Shown piece by piece: positions 57,599 to 63,854 of a stretch of DNA of 64,000 nucleotides. Numbering within the stretch: the stretch's first letter is position 1; each line of letters opens with the position of its first letter. The stretch comes from Phaeovulum sp. (GTDB lineage Bacteria > Pseudomonadota > Alphaproteobacteria > Rhodobacterales > Rhodobacteraceae), in the NCBI RefSeq assembly GCF_030684035.1, contig NZ_JAUXPI010000002.1, positions 98,297 to 162,296 on the forward strand, given 5' to 3'. The notes beneath the pieces were generated by a model that searched no databases, was not told the origin of the DNA, and was given only the letters and a program-made list of their open reading frames with translations. The position numbers were made by a program, and so were the translations under genes.

Positions 57599-58516
57599 TC
57601 AGTTGGTTGCCACCGGGCGCGCGTCATCCTGGGTCCAGCCGATCATCGAATCGACATAGATCGACAGGTTCGCGTAACCCAGAAGCTCGTGCAGAACGAA
57701 CCATTCGGTGGCCGACCAATGCCCGGCGTTGCAATAGGTAATCGCCTGCACATCGGGGTCGGCGAGTGCCGCAGGCACCAGCGCACGCAGTTCATCAAGT
57801 GGTTTGATGCGGTTCGAGGCGGCATCATAGAAGCCGTCGTTATCAAGGTTGATGGCACCGGGGATATGCCCGGCGCGCTTCGCCGCCCCGGCCTTTTCGG
57901 AGCCCGCATATTGCGCCGCCGAACGGGCATCGAGAAGCGGCACGCCCGCAGACAGCGCTGCTTCGACGGCTTCGGTGGTGGCGAGCAGTTCGGGGCGGAT
58001 TGCTGCGGTGAAATTGCCCGGCGCGGGCGCGGCAAGGCCCGTGACCAGCGGGTTTGCCGCGTCGGCCACCCAAGCCTGCCAGCCGCCATCAAGAATTGCC
58101 ACCCCGTCGTGGCCAGCGTATTTGAAACTCCAGTAAAGCCGCGCCGCGCCGCCGAATTCGGTCGAGTTGCTGCCAGCGGGCACGATCACCACGAGGCTGT
58201 CGGAATTGACCCCAAGTGCTGCGATGGTGGCCGCAAGATCCGCCGTTTCGGGCACCGCCCCGGCAATTGCACCCTGCCCGCGCCAAGCGCCGGGGTAGGC
58301 GCTCCAGACCGCGCCGGGCACATGGGCCGCGGCGAAGTCATCACCGGCAGTCTTGCCGCGAATATCGATCACCACCAGATCGGCGCGCGCGAGGTTGGCG
58401 CGCAGCCATTCGGTCGAGGCGAGCGGGCCGGGCAGGTCTTGGGCCAGCGCGGGGGCAAGGGCCGCCCAAAGCGCGGCGAGGGCCAGCGCCGCATAGAATG
58501 TCAGTTTTCTCAGCAT
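57599..58516 (-). CDS. Periplasmic two-domain sulfurtransferase (rhodanese)
   Basis: A 305-residue secreted protein with signal peptide to about residue 25 (APALAQ). Two rhodanese domains are present. The N-terminal one lacks the catalytic Cys (VVIVPAGSNSTEFGG), and the C-terminal one has CNAGHWSA with Cys262. It should transfer sulfur from thiosulfate or a persulfide in the periplasm. An FNR-like box (58637-58650) 120 bp upstream suggests oxygen control. Confidence 0.87.
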   Translation of the reverse strand: MLRKLTFYAALALAALWAALAPALAQDLPGPLASTEWLRANLARADLVVIDIRGKTAGDDFAAAHVPGAVWSAYPGAWRGQGAIAGAVPETADLAATIAALGVNSDSLVVIVPAGSNSTEFGGAARLYWSFKYAGHDGVAILDGGWQAWVADAANPLVTGLAAPAPGNFTAAIRPELLATTEAVEAALSAGVPLLDARSAAQYAGSEKAGAAKRAGHIPGAINLDNDGFYDAASNRIKPLDELRALVPAALADPDVQAITYCNAGHWSATEWFVLHELLGYANLSIYVDSMIGWTQDDARPVATN

Positions 58517-58636
58517 TCCTGTGATCCTCTTGTTGCCTGCGGCCTGATGCCCTCCTCCCGCCGGCCAGAGCCGGTGCTGTGCGGTATCGGGGCACCACAG
58601 TATCAGCGGCATCGCTGCCGGGGGCAAATCACGTCC

Positions 58637-58650
58637 TTGCGCCAGATCAA
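58637..58650 (-). promoter_or_regulatory. FNR/FnrL-like box TTGCGCCAGATCAA
   Basis: It matches TTGAT-N4-ATCAA in 8 of 10 conserved positions and ends with a full GATCAA half. It is 121 bp before the sulfurtransferase start and 204 bp before rpmB. Confidence 0.4.
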
Positions 58651-58736
58651 GTGCACGGCGATGTGATCTGCCGCCGCCACATTCGCGCCGCCGCAAGCAT
58701 CACCTGCGGGCGGGTGGTCGGGGGGCGATGAATCGC

Positions 58737-58765
58737 TTGACGCCGCCTGCCGGACCCCGTATCCA
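58737..58765 (+). promoter_or_regulatory. Probable rpmB promoter
   Basis: TTGACG (58737-58742) and TATCCA (58760-58765) are separated by exactly 17 bp, about 90 bp before the rpmB start. Confidence 0.5.
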
Positions 58766-58853
58766 GCCGCAACGGAATTCGGGTGCTGCCGAGGCGGTGC
58801 CCATGTATGGTATGACGCCGCGCCAGCGGCCCGATGAAACGAAGGAATACGCC

Positions 58854-59141
58854 ATGTCGCGCGTCTGCGAATTGACCGGCAAAGGCCCGATGTCGGGCAA
58901 CACCGTAAGCCACGCCAATAACCGCTCGCGCCGCCGGTTTCTGCCCAACCTCAACGAGGTCACGCTGATGTCGGACGTGCTTGGCCAGTCATTCAGGCTG
59001 CGCATTTCGGCCGCCGGGCTGCGCTCGGTTGACCACCGCGGCGGGCTTGACGCCTTTCTTGCCAAGGCCAAGGACGACGAGCTTTCGATCAACGCGCTGA
59101 AGATCAAGAAGGCGATCAGCAAGGCGCAAGCCGCCGCCTGA
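58854..59141 (+). CDS. rpmB: Ribosomal protein L28
   Basis: A 95-residue large-subunit protein. [28 protein letters not shown] (residues 2-29) and the C-terminal [11 protein letters not shown] are conserved in L28. The start follows GAAGGAA. A strong terminator closes it, so it stands as a single gene. It is slightly longer than the enterobacterial 78-residue form, as is usual for alphaproteobacteria. Confidence 0.97.
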   Translation: MSRVCELTGKGPMSGNTVSHANNRSRRRFLPNLNEVTLMSDVLGQSFRLRISAAGLRSVDHRGGLDAFLAKAKDDELSINALKIKKAISKAQAAA

Positions 59142-59165
59142 TCCGCGCGAATCGCTGACCCCAAG

Positions 59166-59192
59166 GCCCCGCCCGATACGGCGGGGCTTTTT
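59166..59192 (+). terminator. Rho-independent terminator after rpmB
   Basis: GCCCCGCC and GGCGGGGC form an 8-bp stem with a 6-base loop, followed by five T. Confidence 0.93.
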
Positions 59193-59273
59193 GATCTCTG
59201 GATCACGGCATTGTGCGGCTTCTGCGACACGCTGTCACTTTTGCGGTGGCGCGGGAAAGCCCAGCTTCCGGGC

Positions 59274-59645
59274 ATGATGTGCACCATCGGCGAAAAGTCT
59301 GCCCACAGATATTTCGCGATCCTCATGGTGCTGGTGCTTGGTGCCAGCAGCGTGACGATGGCGATTGCGCGCGGACAGACCCGCGCCGCGGGCGAGGTGG
59401 TGATCTGCTCGGGCTACGGGCTGACCACGATCCACCTCGATGCGGCGGGAAGCCCGGTCGAAAGCGTGCTCATCTGCCCCGATATGGCGCTGGCAATGTT
59501 TGTCGCGCCCGAGGCCGCGCTGCAGACGCTTTATCGGCCCGAGGGGCGGGCTTCCGATCTGATCCTTGTCGAACCCCGCCTGCCCGAGTCGCTGGCGCTG
59601 GTCAATCTGCGCGCGCGCGGCCCTCCTGTGCAGAGCCCGGCTTGA
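59274..59645 (+). CDS. Small two-cysteine membrane/periplasmic protein, DUF2946-like, copy 1
   Basis: A 123-residue protein with one hydrophobic helix (about residues 13-28, LMVLVLGASSVTMAI). A periplasmic part holds ICSGYGLTTI and ICPDMAL, two conserved cysteines about 27 apart. It resembles the DUF2946-type small proteins often found beside copper genes, at moderate confidence. It is followed 36 bp later by a PCuAC chaperone, and an equivalent pair (61128, 61522) lies 1.5 kb away, so the pair is a repeated functional module. The ribosome binding site is weak; ATG 59277 is an alternative start. Confidence 0.7.
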   Translation: MMCTIGEKSAHRYFAILMVLVLGASSVTMAIARGQTRAAGEVVICSGYGLTTIHLDAAGSPVESVLICPDMALAMFVAPEAALQTLYRPEGRASDLILVEPRLPESLALVNLRARGPPVQSPA

Positions 59646-59681
59646 ATTCCACCCGGATCAACCCTTGCAAGGATAGCTCAA

Positions 59682-60182
59682 ATGTTCGCTCTCAAAGCCC
59701 TTCTGGTCGTCAGCGCCGCCGCTTTCGCCCTGCCCGCCTCAGCCGAAATCCGCATCGTCAACCCATACATGATCGCCTCACCGGTGACCGGCGGTTCGGG
59801 CGCGGCCTTCTTCGTGGTAGAAAATACCGGCCCCGGCGATGACCGCCTTGCCGATGCCAGCTCGACCATCTCCGACATGACCCAATTGCACACCCATATC
59901 GCCAACGCGGCCGGTATGATGCAGATGGTGCATGTGCCCGAAGGCTGGGTGATCCCCGCCGGAGCGACGCTGGCGCTGGCGCGCGGCTCGCATCATGTCA
60001 TGTTCATGGGCATGAAAGCGCCGCTGAAAGTTGGCGACATGGTTGCGTTGACGCTGAAGTTCGAAACGGCGGGGGATATTGTGGTGGAAATACCCTATGG
60101 CGTAGCCCCTGCGGTCGACGCCATGCCGATGGACGCGATGCCGATGGGCAACATGCCGATGACGCCCCCGGTCAAGCCGTAA
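59682..60182 (+). CDS. PCuAC copper chaperone with Met-rich tail
   Basis: A 166-residue periplasmic Cu(I) chaperone (DUF461) with signal peptide to about residue 21. The Cu ligands of the fold are present: His70 in TQLHTH, Met82 in GMMQM, and His105 and Met107 in SHHVMFMG. After the domain, from residue 142, a tail of Met-Pro-Met type triplets (MDAMPMGNMPM) could bind more copper. PCuAC passes Cu to the CuA centre of cytochrome oxidase, often together with ScoI. AAGGATAG precedes the ATG. A perfect terminator hairpin follows. Confidence 0.92.
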   Translation: MFALKALLVVSAAAFALPASAEIRIVNPYMIASPVTGGSGAAFFVVENTGPGDDRLADASSTISDMTQLHTHIANAAGMMQMVHVPEGWVIPAGATLALARGSHHVMFMGMKAPLKVGDMVALTLKFETAGDIVVEIPYGVAPAVDAMPMDAMPMGNMPMTPPVKP

Positions 60183-60205
60183 CGCAACGCAATGCCGCAA
60201 GAATT

Positions 60206-60231
60206 GGGCGGGGCCATGGCCCCGCCCTTTT
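60206..60231 (+). terminator. Rho-independent terminator after first PCuAC gene
   Basis: GGGCGGGGCC and GGCCCCGCCC form a 10-bp stem around AT, followed by TTTTCGTT. Confidence 0.9.
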
Positions 60232-60545
60232 CGTTACAGCCGATCCCGTTTTCGTGAGGCGCGCCGATTGCACAGTTTGTCGCATGCTGGGCGCGACACC
60301 AAAGGTGTATGTTCGCTACACGATGTATGGGCTACTCTCTGGCTCTGCCCAACATCTCCCGGCACTGATGTTCAGCGCTACCGGGTGCGGCTTTGTCGCA
60401 TTGTCTGGTGCTGTACGCCTATGCCTTCGGGATGGGGCACGGGGGATCGGCGCTGTCATCGGAAAGCTGCCGGGCCGCGCGCGCCACTGCAGCCACAGGA
60501 GCCGCGCGCCCGCCATTTGAACGCTACCCTGAAAGGAGCTCCCAA
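60232..60545. other. Gap between PCuAC paralogues 1 and 2
   Basis: This 314-bp stretch carries no gene I can support; short frames here show no cysteine pair or PCuAC-like sequence. It may be the remains of a third membrane-protein partner, since the other two chaperone genes each have one, but no recognisable trace is left. It must hold the promoter for the gene at 60546. Confidence 0.45.
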
Positions 60546-60971
60546 ATGAAACCCCTCAAGTACCTTGTGGCCGTCGGCGCGATGTCCTTCGCGCTTCCCG
60601 CGTTTGCGCAAGATCTGGTTATCAGCGATGCCTATCTGCTTCCGCTCGCAGGCGTTGACAATGCCGCCGGTCTCTACATGGTCATCAAGAACAACGGCAA
60701 GGCGCTTGACGTGCTGACGGGTGCCAGCTCCGATATTGCTGGCTCGGCCGCGCTTATGGCGACGATCTCCAACAACAAGGGCGTTCCGCAACTGGTGCCG
60801 CAACCCCAAGGCAAACAGGTAATGGCGGCGGGTGGTTTCAACCTGGCACCGGGCGGCTATCAGGTCGCGCTGCTCGACCTCAAGAGCCCGCTGAAACCGG
60901 GCGACAAGGTGATGGTGACACTGACTTTCGCCACGGCCGGTGACATTACTGTCGAGGCCGTCGCCAGGTAA
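60546..60971 (+). CDS. PCuAC-like periplasmic protein lacking copper ligands
   Basis: A 141-residue exported protein with signal peptide to about residue 22. It aligns end to end with the PCuAC domain of its neighbour at 61522: SDAYLLPLAGVDNAAGLYMVIKNNG corresponds to the same opening. At the four ligand positions it has Met71, Leu83, Gln106 and Ala108 instead of His71, Met83, His106 and Met108. It therefore cannot bind Cu(I) in the known way. The fold seems intact, so it may be a non-copper partner, a decoy, or have a new ligand. GAAAGGAGCTCCCAA precedes the start, an excellent site. Confidence 0.85.
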   Translation: MKPLKYLVAVGAMSFALPAFAQDLVISDAYLLPLAGVDNAAGLYMVIKNNGKALDVLTGASSDIAGSAALMATISNNKGVPQLVPQPQGKQVMAAGGFNLAPGGYQVALLDLKSPLKPGDKVMVTLTFATAGDITVEAVAR

Positions 60972-61000
60972 GCAGCACACCGATACGGCGCACCGGAAAG

Positions 61001-61031
61001 GGCGGGGCCGCGTGCCCCGCCTATTTCATTT
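61001..61031 (+). terminator. Terminator after ligand-less PCuAC gene
   Basis: GGCGGGGC and GCCCCGCC form an 8-bp stem with loop CGCGT, followed by a T-rich TATTTCATTT. Confidence 0.75.
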
Positions 61032-61127
61032 GCACTGAAATCACCTTTGGTAGCATTCGCGTGATCGGGCACCTTTGCGCCAAATTGTCGCTGCCCGCTG
61101 TGTCGCTGGTTGCGCTACAAGGGTTGC

Positions 61128-61481
61128 ATGATGATCCGCTCACCCCGCAGCCTGTTTGCGATCTGTCTGGCGTTGCTGCTTGCAGCCACCAGCATGACCA
61201 TGGCAGTTGCCCGTGGTCAGACACGCGTCGCGGGCGAGATTGTCATCTGTTCGGGCTACGGGCTGACCACCATCTCTGTCGACGAGTTCGGCAACGAGGT
61301 GACCGAAGTCCAGATATGCCCGGACATGGCGCTGGGCCTGATGGCCGCTTTGGCGCACACGCCGCCTGTCGTCGAACGCCCCGCCGGGCGGGTTAGCGAT
61401 CTGATCCTCGTCGAACCCCGTCTGTTGCATGCGCGTTCGTTCGTTACGGTGCGTGCAAGGGGTCCGCCGGTGGCTGTCTGA
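61128..61481 (+). CDS. Small two-cysteine membrane/periplasmic protein, DUF2946-like, copy 2
   Basis: A 117-residue paralogue of the protein at 59274, with one N-terminal helix (about residues 9-26). It shares ARGQTR-AGE-VICSGYGLTTI and ICPDMAL with that protein, and both end with SDLILVEPRL and RARGPPV. So Cys residues of IC and ICP are kept. AAGGG precedes the ATG at 61128; TTG at 61110 is a less likely start. It starts the second module, followed by a PCuAC fusion gene after 40 bp. It may insert copper-related thiols or anchor the chaperone, but this is inference. Confidence 0.72.
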   Translation: MMIRSPRSLFAICLALLLAATSMTMAVARGQTRVAGEIVICSGYGLTTISVDEFGNEVTEVQICPDMALGLMAALAHTPPVVERPAGRVSDLILVEPRLLHARSFVTVRARGPPVAV

Positions 61482-61521
61482 CCTTCTCAGACAGATATCC
61501 ACAACAAGGGAACCCCCGGAC

Positions 61522-62604
61522 ATGAGCTATTTCAAACCGCTACTGACGGCGCTTGCCGTCGCATTCGCGCTGCCCGCAGCAGCGCAGACCATAACCATTG
61601 ACGATGCCTATGCGCGCTCGTCCTCGATGGGTGCCACCTCTGGTGCCGCTTTCTTCATCATCGAGAACAAGGGCACCGAGGCGGATCACCTGCTGTCTGC
61701 CAGTTCGATGATCGCCGAGAGGACTGAGCTGCATACCCACATCGCCGATGCGAACGGCGTGATGCAGATGGTCGAAGTGCCCGAAGGCTGGGACATTCCG
61801 GCAGGTGGCACGCACGCGCTCATGCGCGGCGCTGACCATGTGATGTTCCTTGGGCTGAAGCAGCCGCTTTTGCAGGGCGACATCGTGGAGGTCACGCTGA
61901 AATTCGCCAAGGCGGGCGATGTGGTGGTTTCGATCCCGGTTGACCTGCAACGCGGCGCGCCGGCAAGCAGCATGGTCATGGGCGGCACCGCCGCCCCGGC
62001 GATGGACCACGGCACCATGGCCGGTGGCATGGGCGCGGCGGCCCCGATGGCGGGCATGGACCACGGCGCGATGATGGGTGGCACCCCGATGGCGGGCATG
62101 GACCACGGCGCGATGATGGGTGGCACCCCGATGGCAGGCATGGATCATGGCGCGATGATGGGCGGCACCCCGATGGGCGGCATGGGCCACGGCGCGATGA
62201 TGGGCCAGATGGACCACGGCGCGATGATGGGCGGCATGGGCATGGCGGCACCGGCGGCGGGCAACGGGCTTTCGGCTCCGGTCATCCTGCTCACCCCCTT
62301 CGTGCGCGACAATGCGGAGGCCTTGAACCTGAATGAAGCGCAGCGGGCCGACCTCAAGGCCTGGCTTGAAAAGCCGAACGCCCGCGCGGTTGTCGAGGAG
62401 GAGACCGTGGCCTTGCGGGCCGAGCTGCGCGCAGCGATCGTTTCGGGTGCGCCGCGCGAGGCGCGGGCGGCGCTGGCCGAAAAGATCGGTGCGAACGAAA
62501 CGCGGCTGGTGATGTTCCGCTCGGACTGCGTCGATCATTGGCGCGAGGTTCTGAGCGCGGAACAGTTCGCCCAGCTTCTGGTGCTGGCGGGCGTGGTGAA
62601 ATAG
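61522..62604 (+). CDS. PCuAC copper chaperone fused to Met/His repeats and a metal-responsive-type domain
   Basis: A 360-residue periplasmic protein. Residues 1-21 are the signal peptide. Residues 22-150 form a PCuAC domain with ligands His71, Met83, His106 and Met108. Residues about 154-247 are a Met/His-rich stretch with repeats of MAGMDHGAMMGG type. Residues about 255-360 resemble the C-terminal half of periplasmic CnrR/Spy-type metal proteins: helices of an L-N-x-x-Q type and an ending SDCVDHWREVLSAEQFAQLL with Cys336 and His339. The likely role is high-capacity copper binding and delivery or sensing. Confidence 0.85.
   Translation: MSYFKPLLTALAVAFALPAAAQTITIDDAYARSSSMGATSGAAFFIIENKGTEADHLLSASSMIAERTELHTHIADANGVMQMVEVPEGWDIPAGGTHALMRGADHVMFLGLKQPLLQGDIVEVTLKFAKAGDVVVSIPVDLQRGAPASSMVMGGTAAPAMDHGTMAGGMGAAAPMAGMDHGAMMGGTPMAGMDHGAMMGGTPMAGMDHGAMMGGTPMGGMGHGAMMGQMDHGAMMGGMGMAAPAAGNGLSAPVILLTPFVRDNAEALNLNEAQRADLKAWLEKPNARAVVEEETVALRAELRAAIVSGAPREARAALAEKIGANETRLVMFRSDCVDHWREVLSAEQFAQLLVLAGVVK
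62047..62172 (+). repeat. 42-bp tandem repeat, three copies
   Basis: Copies at 62047, 62089 and 62131 encode MAGMDHGAMMGGTP. The first two are identical at DNA level and the third differs at 4 positions. A degenerate unit continues to about 62250. This is recent expansion of a metal-binding module and could vary in number between strains. Confidence 0.92.
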
Positions 62605-62629
62605 CCTAGCCACGCGAGACGGATGCGGC

Positions 62630-62651
62630 GGGCGGGGCGAAAGCCTCGCCC
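62630..62651. terminator. GAAA-loop hairpin between convergent genes
   Basis: GGGCGGGGC pairs with GCCTCGCCC (one G-T) around GAAA. It can serve both the PCuAC fusion gene (plus) and the Cys-rich gene (minus). T-runs are short. Confidence 0.6.
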
Positions 62652-62654
62652 GTC

Positions 62655-62954
62655 TCAATTCCGGCAGAGCGCCTCGGCGTTGACGATGAAGGCGCTGTAG
62701 CGCGCCCAGAATTCGCGGTCGTCGGGGCGGGTGGAGCGGCGCGCCGCCTCGGCCTTGTTCGGGTCGGCGAAGAAACCGGCAACGCGGCGTTGATCGGCGC
62801 GGCCAAGCTCCTGATCGGCGATGAACTGCAGGCAGCCGCAAAGGACGATGCCGGGCTGGGCGGAAGTGAGGGCAAGGCAGGCATCGCCCACCGACCCCGC
62901 CCGCGCCGGGGAGGCGAGGGCGAGCGCGGCGAGAAGCGGCAGCGCGGGCCTCAG
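62655..62954 (-). CDS. Small secreted cysteine-rich protein beside copZ
   Basis: A 99-residue product if it starts at CTG (62954), which overlaps the copZ stop (CTGA). No ATG, GTG or TTG lies near in this frame. A signal peptide is evident (LPLLAALALASPARA), then ACLAL, LCGCLQFIAD, DQRRVAGFFADP and a final Cys (EALCRN). The CGC-DQRR-FFADP pattern belongs to a small Rhodobacterales family sometimes mislabelled arginine transporter; function unknown. Coupled with copZ, a copper or thiol role is plausible. The start codon is the weak point. Confidence 0.65.
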   Translation of the reverse strand: MRPALPLLAALALASPARAGSVGDACLALTSAQPGIVLCGCLQFIADQELGRADQRRVAGFFADPNKAEAARRSTRPDDREFWARYSAFIVNAEALCRN

Positions 62955-63139
62955 CCGACCACCTCGGCGGGGTAGCCGGCTCCCTTGAGGGCGGCCAGAA
63001 CGGTGGCGGCGGGCAGGCCGGAAACGGTGACCTTGCGGGCCGGAAGATCGACCTCGGCGCGGCCCCCGACGGCGGCGAGGGCGGCCTCGATGCTGGCCTT
63101 GCAATGGCCGCAGGACATGTCGGGAACGGAAAGGATCAT
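62951..63139 (-). CDS. copZ: CopZ-type heavy-metal-associated chaperone
   Basis: A 62-residue HMA-domain protein (ferredoxin-like fold). MSCGHC holds the Cu(I) ligands Cys10 and Cys13; the rest has the typical ASIEAALAAVGG helix and ALKGAGYPAE. It carries copper in the cytoplasm, usually to a P-type ATPase such as CopA, which is not in the window. GGAGG precedes the ATG at 63139. A palindrome (63217-63230) lies 80 bp upstream. Confidence 0.92.
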   Translation of the reverse strand: MILSVPDMSCGHCKASIEAALAAVGGRAEVDLPARKVTVSGLPAATVLAALKGAGYPAEVVG

Positions 63140-63216
63140 CGGGGCCTCCGGGCTTCGGGTGGCCCGCAGTTTCGCAGGCCGGGTGGCGGGGGTCAAGCGG
63201 GGCGGCGGAGGCGGCG

Positions 63217-63230
63217 TAACACCCGTGTTA
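63217..63230. promoter_or_regulatory. Palindromic motif TAACACCCGTGTTA
   Basis: A dyad (TAACAC, CC, GTGTTA arrangement) 78 bp before copZ. It differs by one base from TAACACGCGTGTTA at 26289-26302. A copZ operator is possible; its regulator is not known. Confidence 0.4.
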
Positions 63231-63309
63231 TGCTTGGCATGTGATTGATTTTGTCCGGTTTTCGCTGCGGCGTTAAGGGTTTGGCAAGGTATTGGAGAAG
63301 ACCTGACCG

Positions 63310-63515
63310 GGGCGAGCCAGGCCCGAGGGGCGGACAAGCGATGCTCCTGTGGAGCCTCGCCCGGCCCGATTGCCTGGAGGCGTGAGCCGGAAGGCAAGGG
63401 GCTATCGGTTAGCTCAGGAGCCGGTTAATCGGGGCGCGCCTGCCTGGGCGGGCGCGGTAACGCGCCTGCCATCCGGCAGGCAGGCGCGGCCCGATTTGCG
63501 AGGGGCAAATCGGGC
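63310..63515 (+). other. Structured sequence block, possible ncRNA or palindromic repeat
   Basis: Stems found: GGGCGAG with CTCGCCC (63310-63316/63356-63362), enclosing GCTCC-TGT-GGAGC; CCCGATT with AATCGGG (63365-63371/63427-63433), enclosing GCCT-GGA-GGC-GTGA-GCC-GGA-AGGC; GCGCCTGCCTG with CAGGCAGGCGC (63436-63446/63477-63487), enclosing GGCGCG-GTAA-CGCGCC; and GCCCGATTTGC with GCAAATCGGGC (63489-63515). Two GNRA-type loops occur. I do not recognise a known RNA family. Confidence 0.5.
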
Positions 63516-63566
63516 GGGGGCAATTTGGCAGGCGTGGGGCAGTCGGCTCGGTGGCTGTGGTGCGGA

Positions 63567-63781
63567 ACAGAGGGCAGCGCCCGAACCGAGGGGTGGGGGT
63601 GAAGCGCCCGCCCCGTGGGGGTGAAGCGCGCCCGGACGATCTTCCAGTGGAAGATCGTCAGCGCCGAACGCCCGAGGCGCGAGCCGAGGGCCGGGATGGA
63701 GGGCGCTTTCGGCTGGTGCGGTGGGTGACAGAGGGCAGCGCCCGAACCGAGGGGTGGGCGAGAAGCGCCCGCCCCGTGGGG
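63567..63781 (+). repeat. 54-bp direct repeats 161 bp apart
   Basis: 63567-63620 and 63728-63781 share ACAGAGGGCAGCGCCCGAAC and most of the following 34 bases, ending GCCCGCCCCGTGGGG. Between them lies the hairpin GACGATCTTCCA-G-TGGAAGATCGTC split over 63635-63659. Confidence 0.85.
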
Positions 63782-63854
63782 GCGGGTCGGGCGCTGCCCG
63801 GTGCAAGGGGCACCGGGCGGGGGGGCCACGAAACGATTTGAACAGTAGCGCAGA

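Larger units (their letters stand above)
58517..58853. other. Divergent gap between sulfurtransferase and rpmB
   Basis: This 337-bp region has no gene. It holds the FNR-like box noted above and the likely rpmB promoter near 58737. A plus-strand frame running into rpmB from 58728 is not supported as an N-terminal extension, because L28 begins at 58854. Confidence 0.6.

Noticed and set aside
60254..60520. An 88-codon frame in the gap between PCuAC genes
   Set aside because: No hydrophobic helix or cysteine pair like those of the partner proteins, and no ribosome binding site.
62047..62250. The 42-bp tandem repeat as a CRISPR array
   Set aside because: The units are contiguous, without spacers, and are in frame within a protein gene.
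63400..63435. A tRNA-like piece (GGTTAGCTCAGG)
   Set aside because: It has the D-arm look but no acceptor stem, anticodon arm or T-arm can be drawn.
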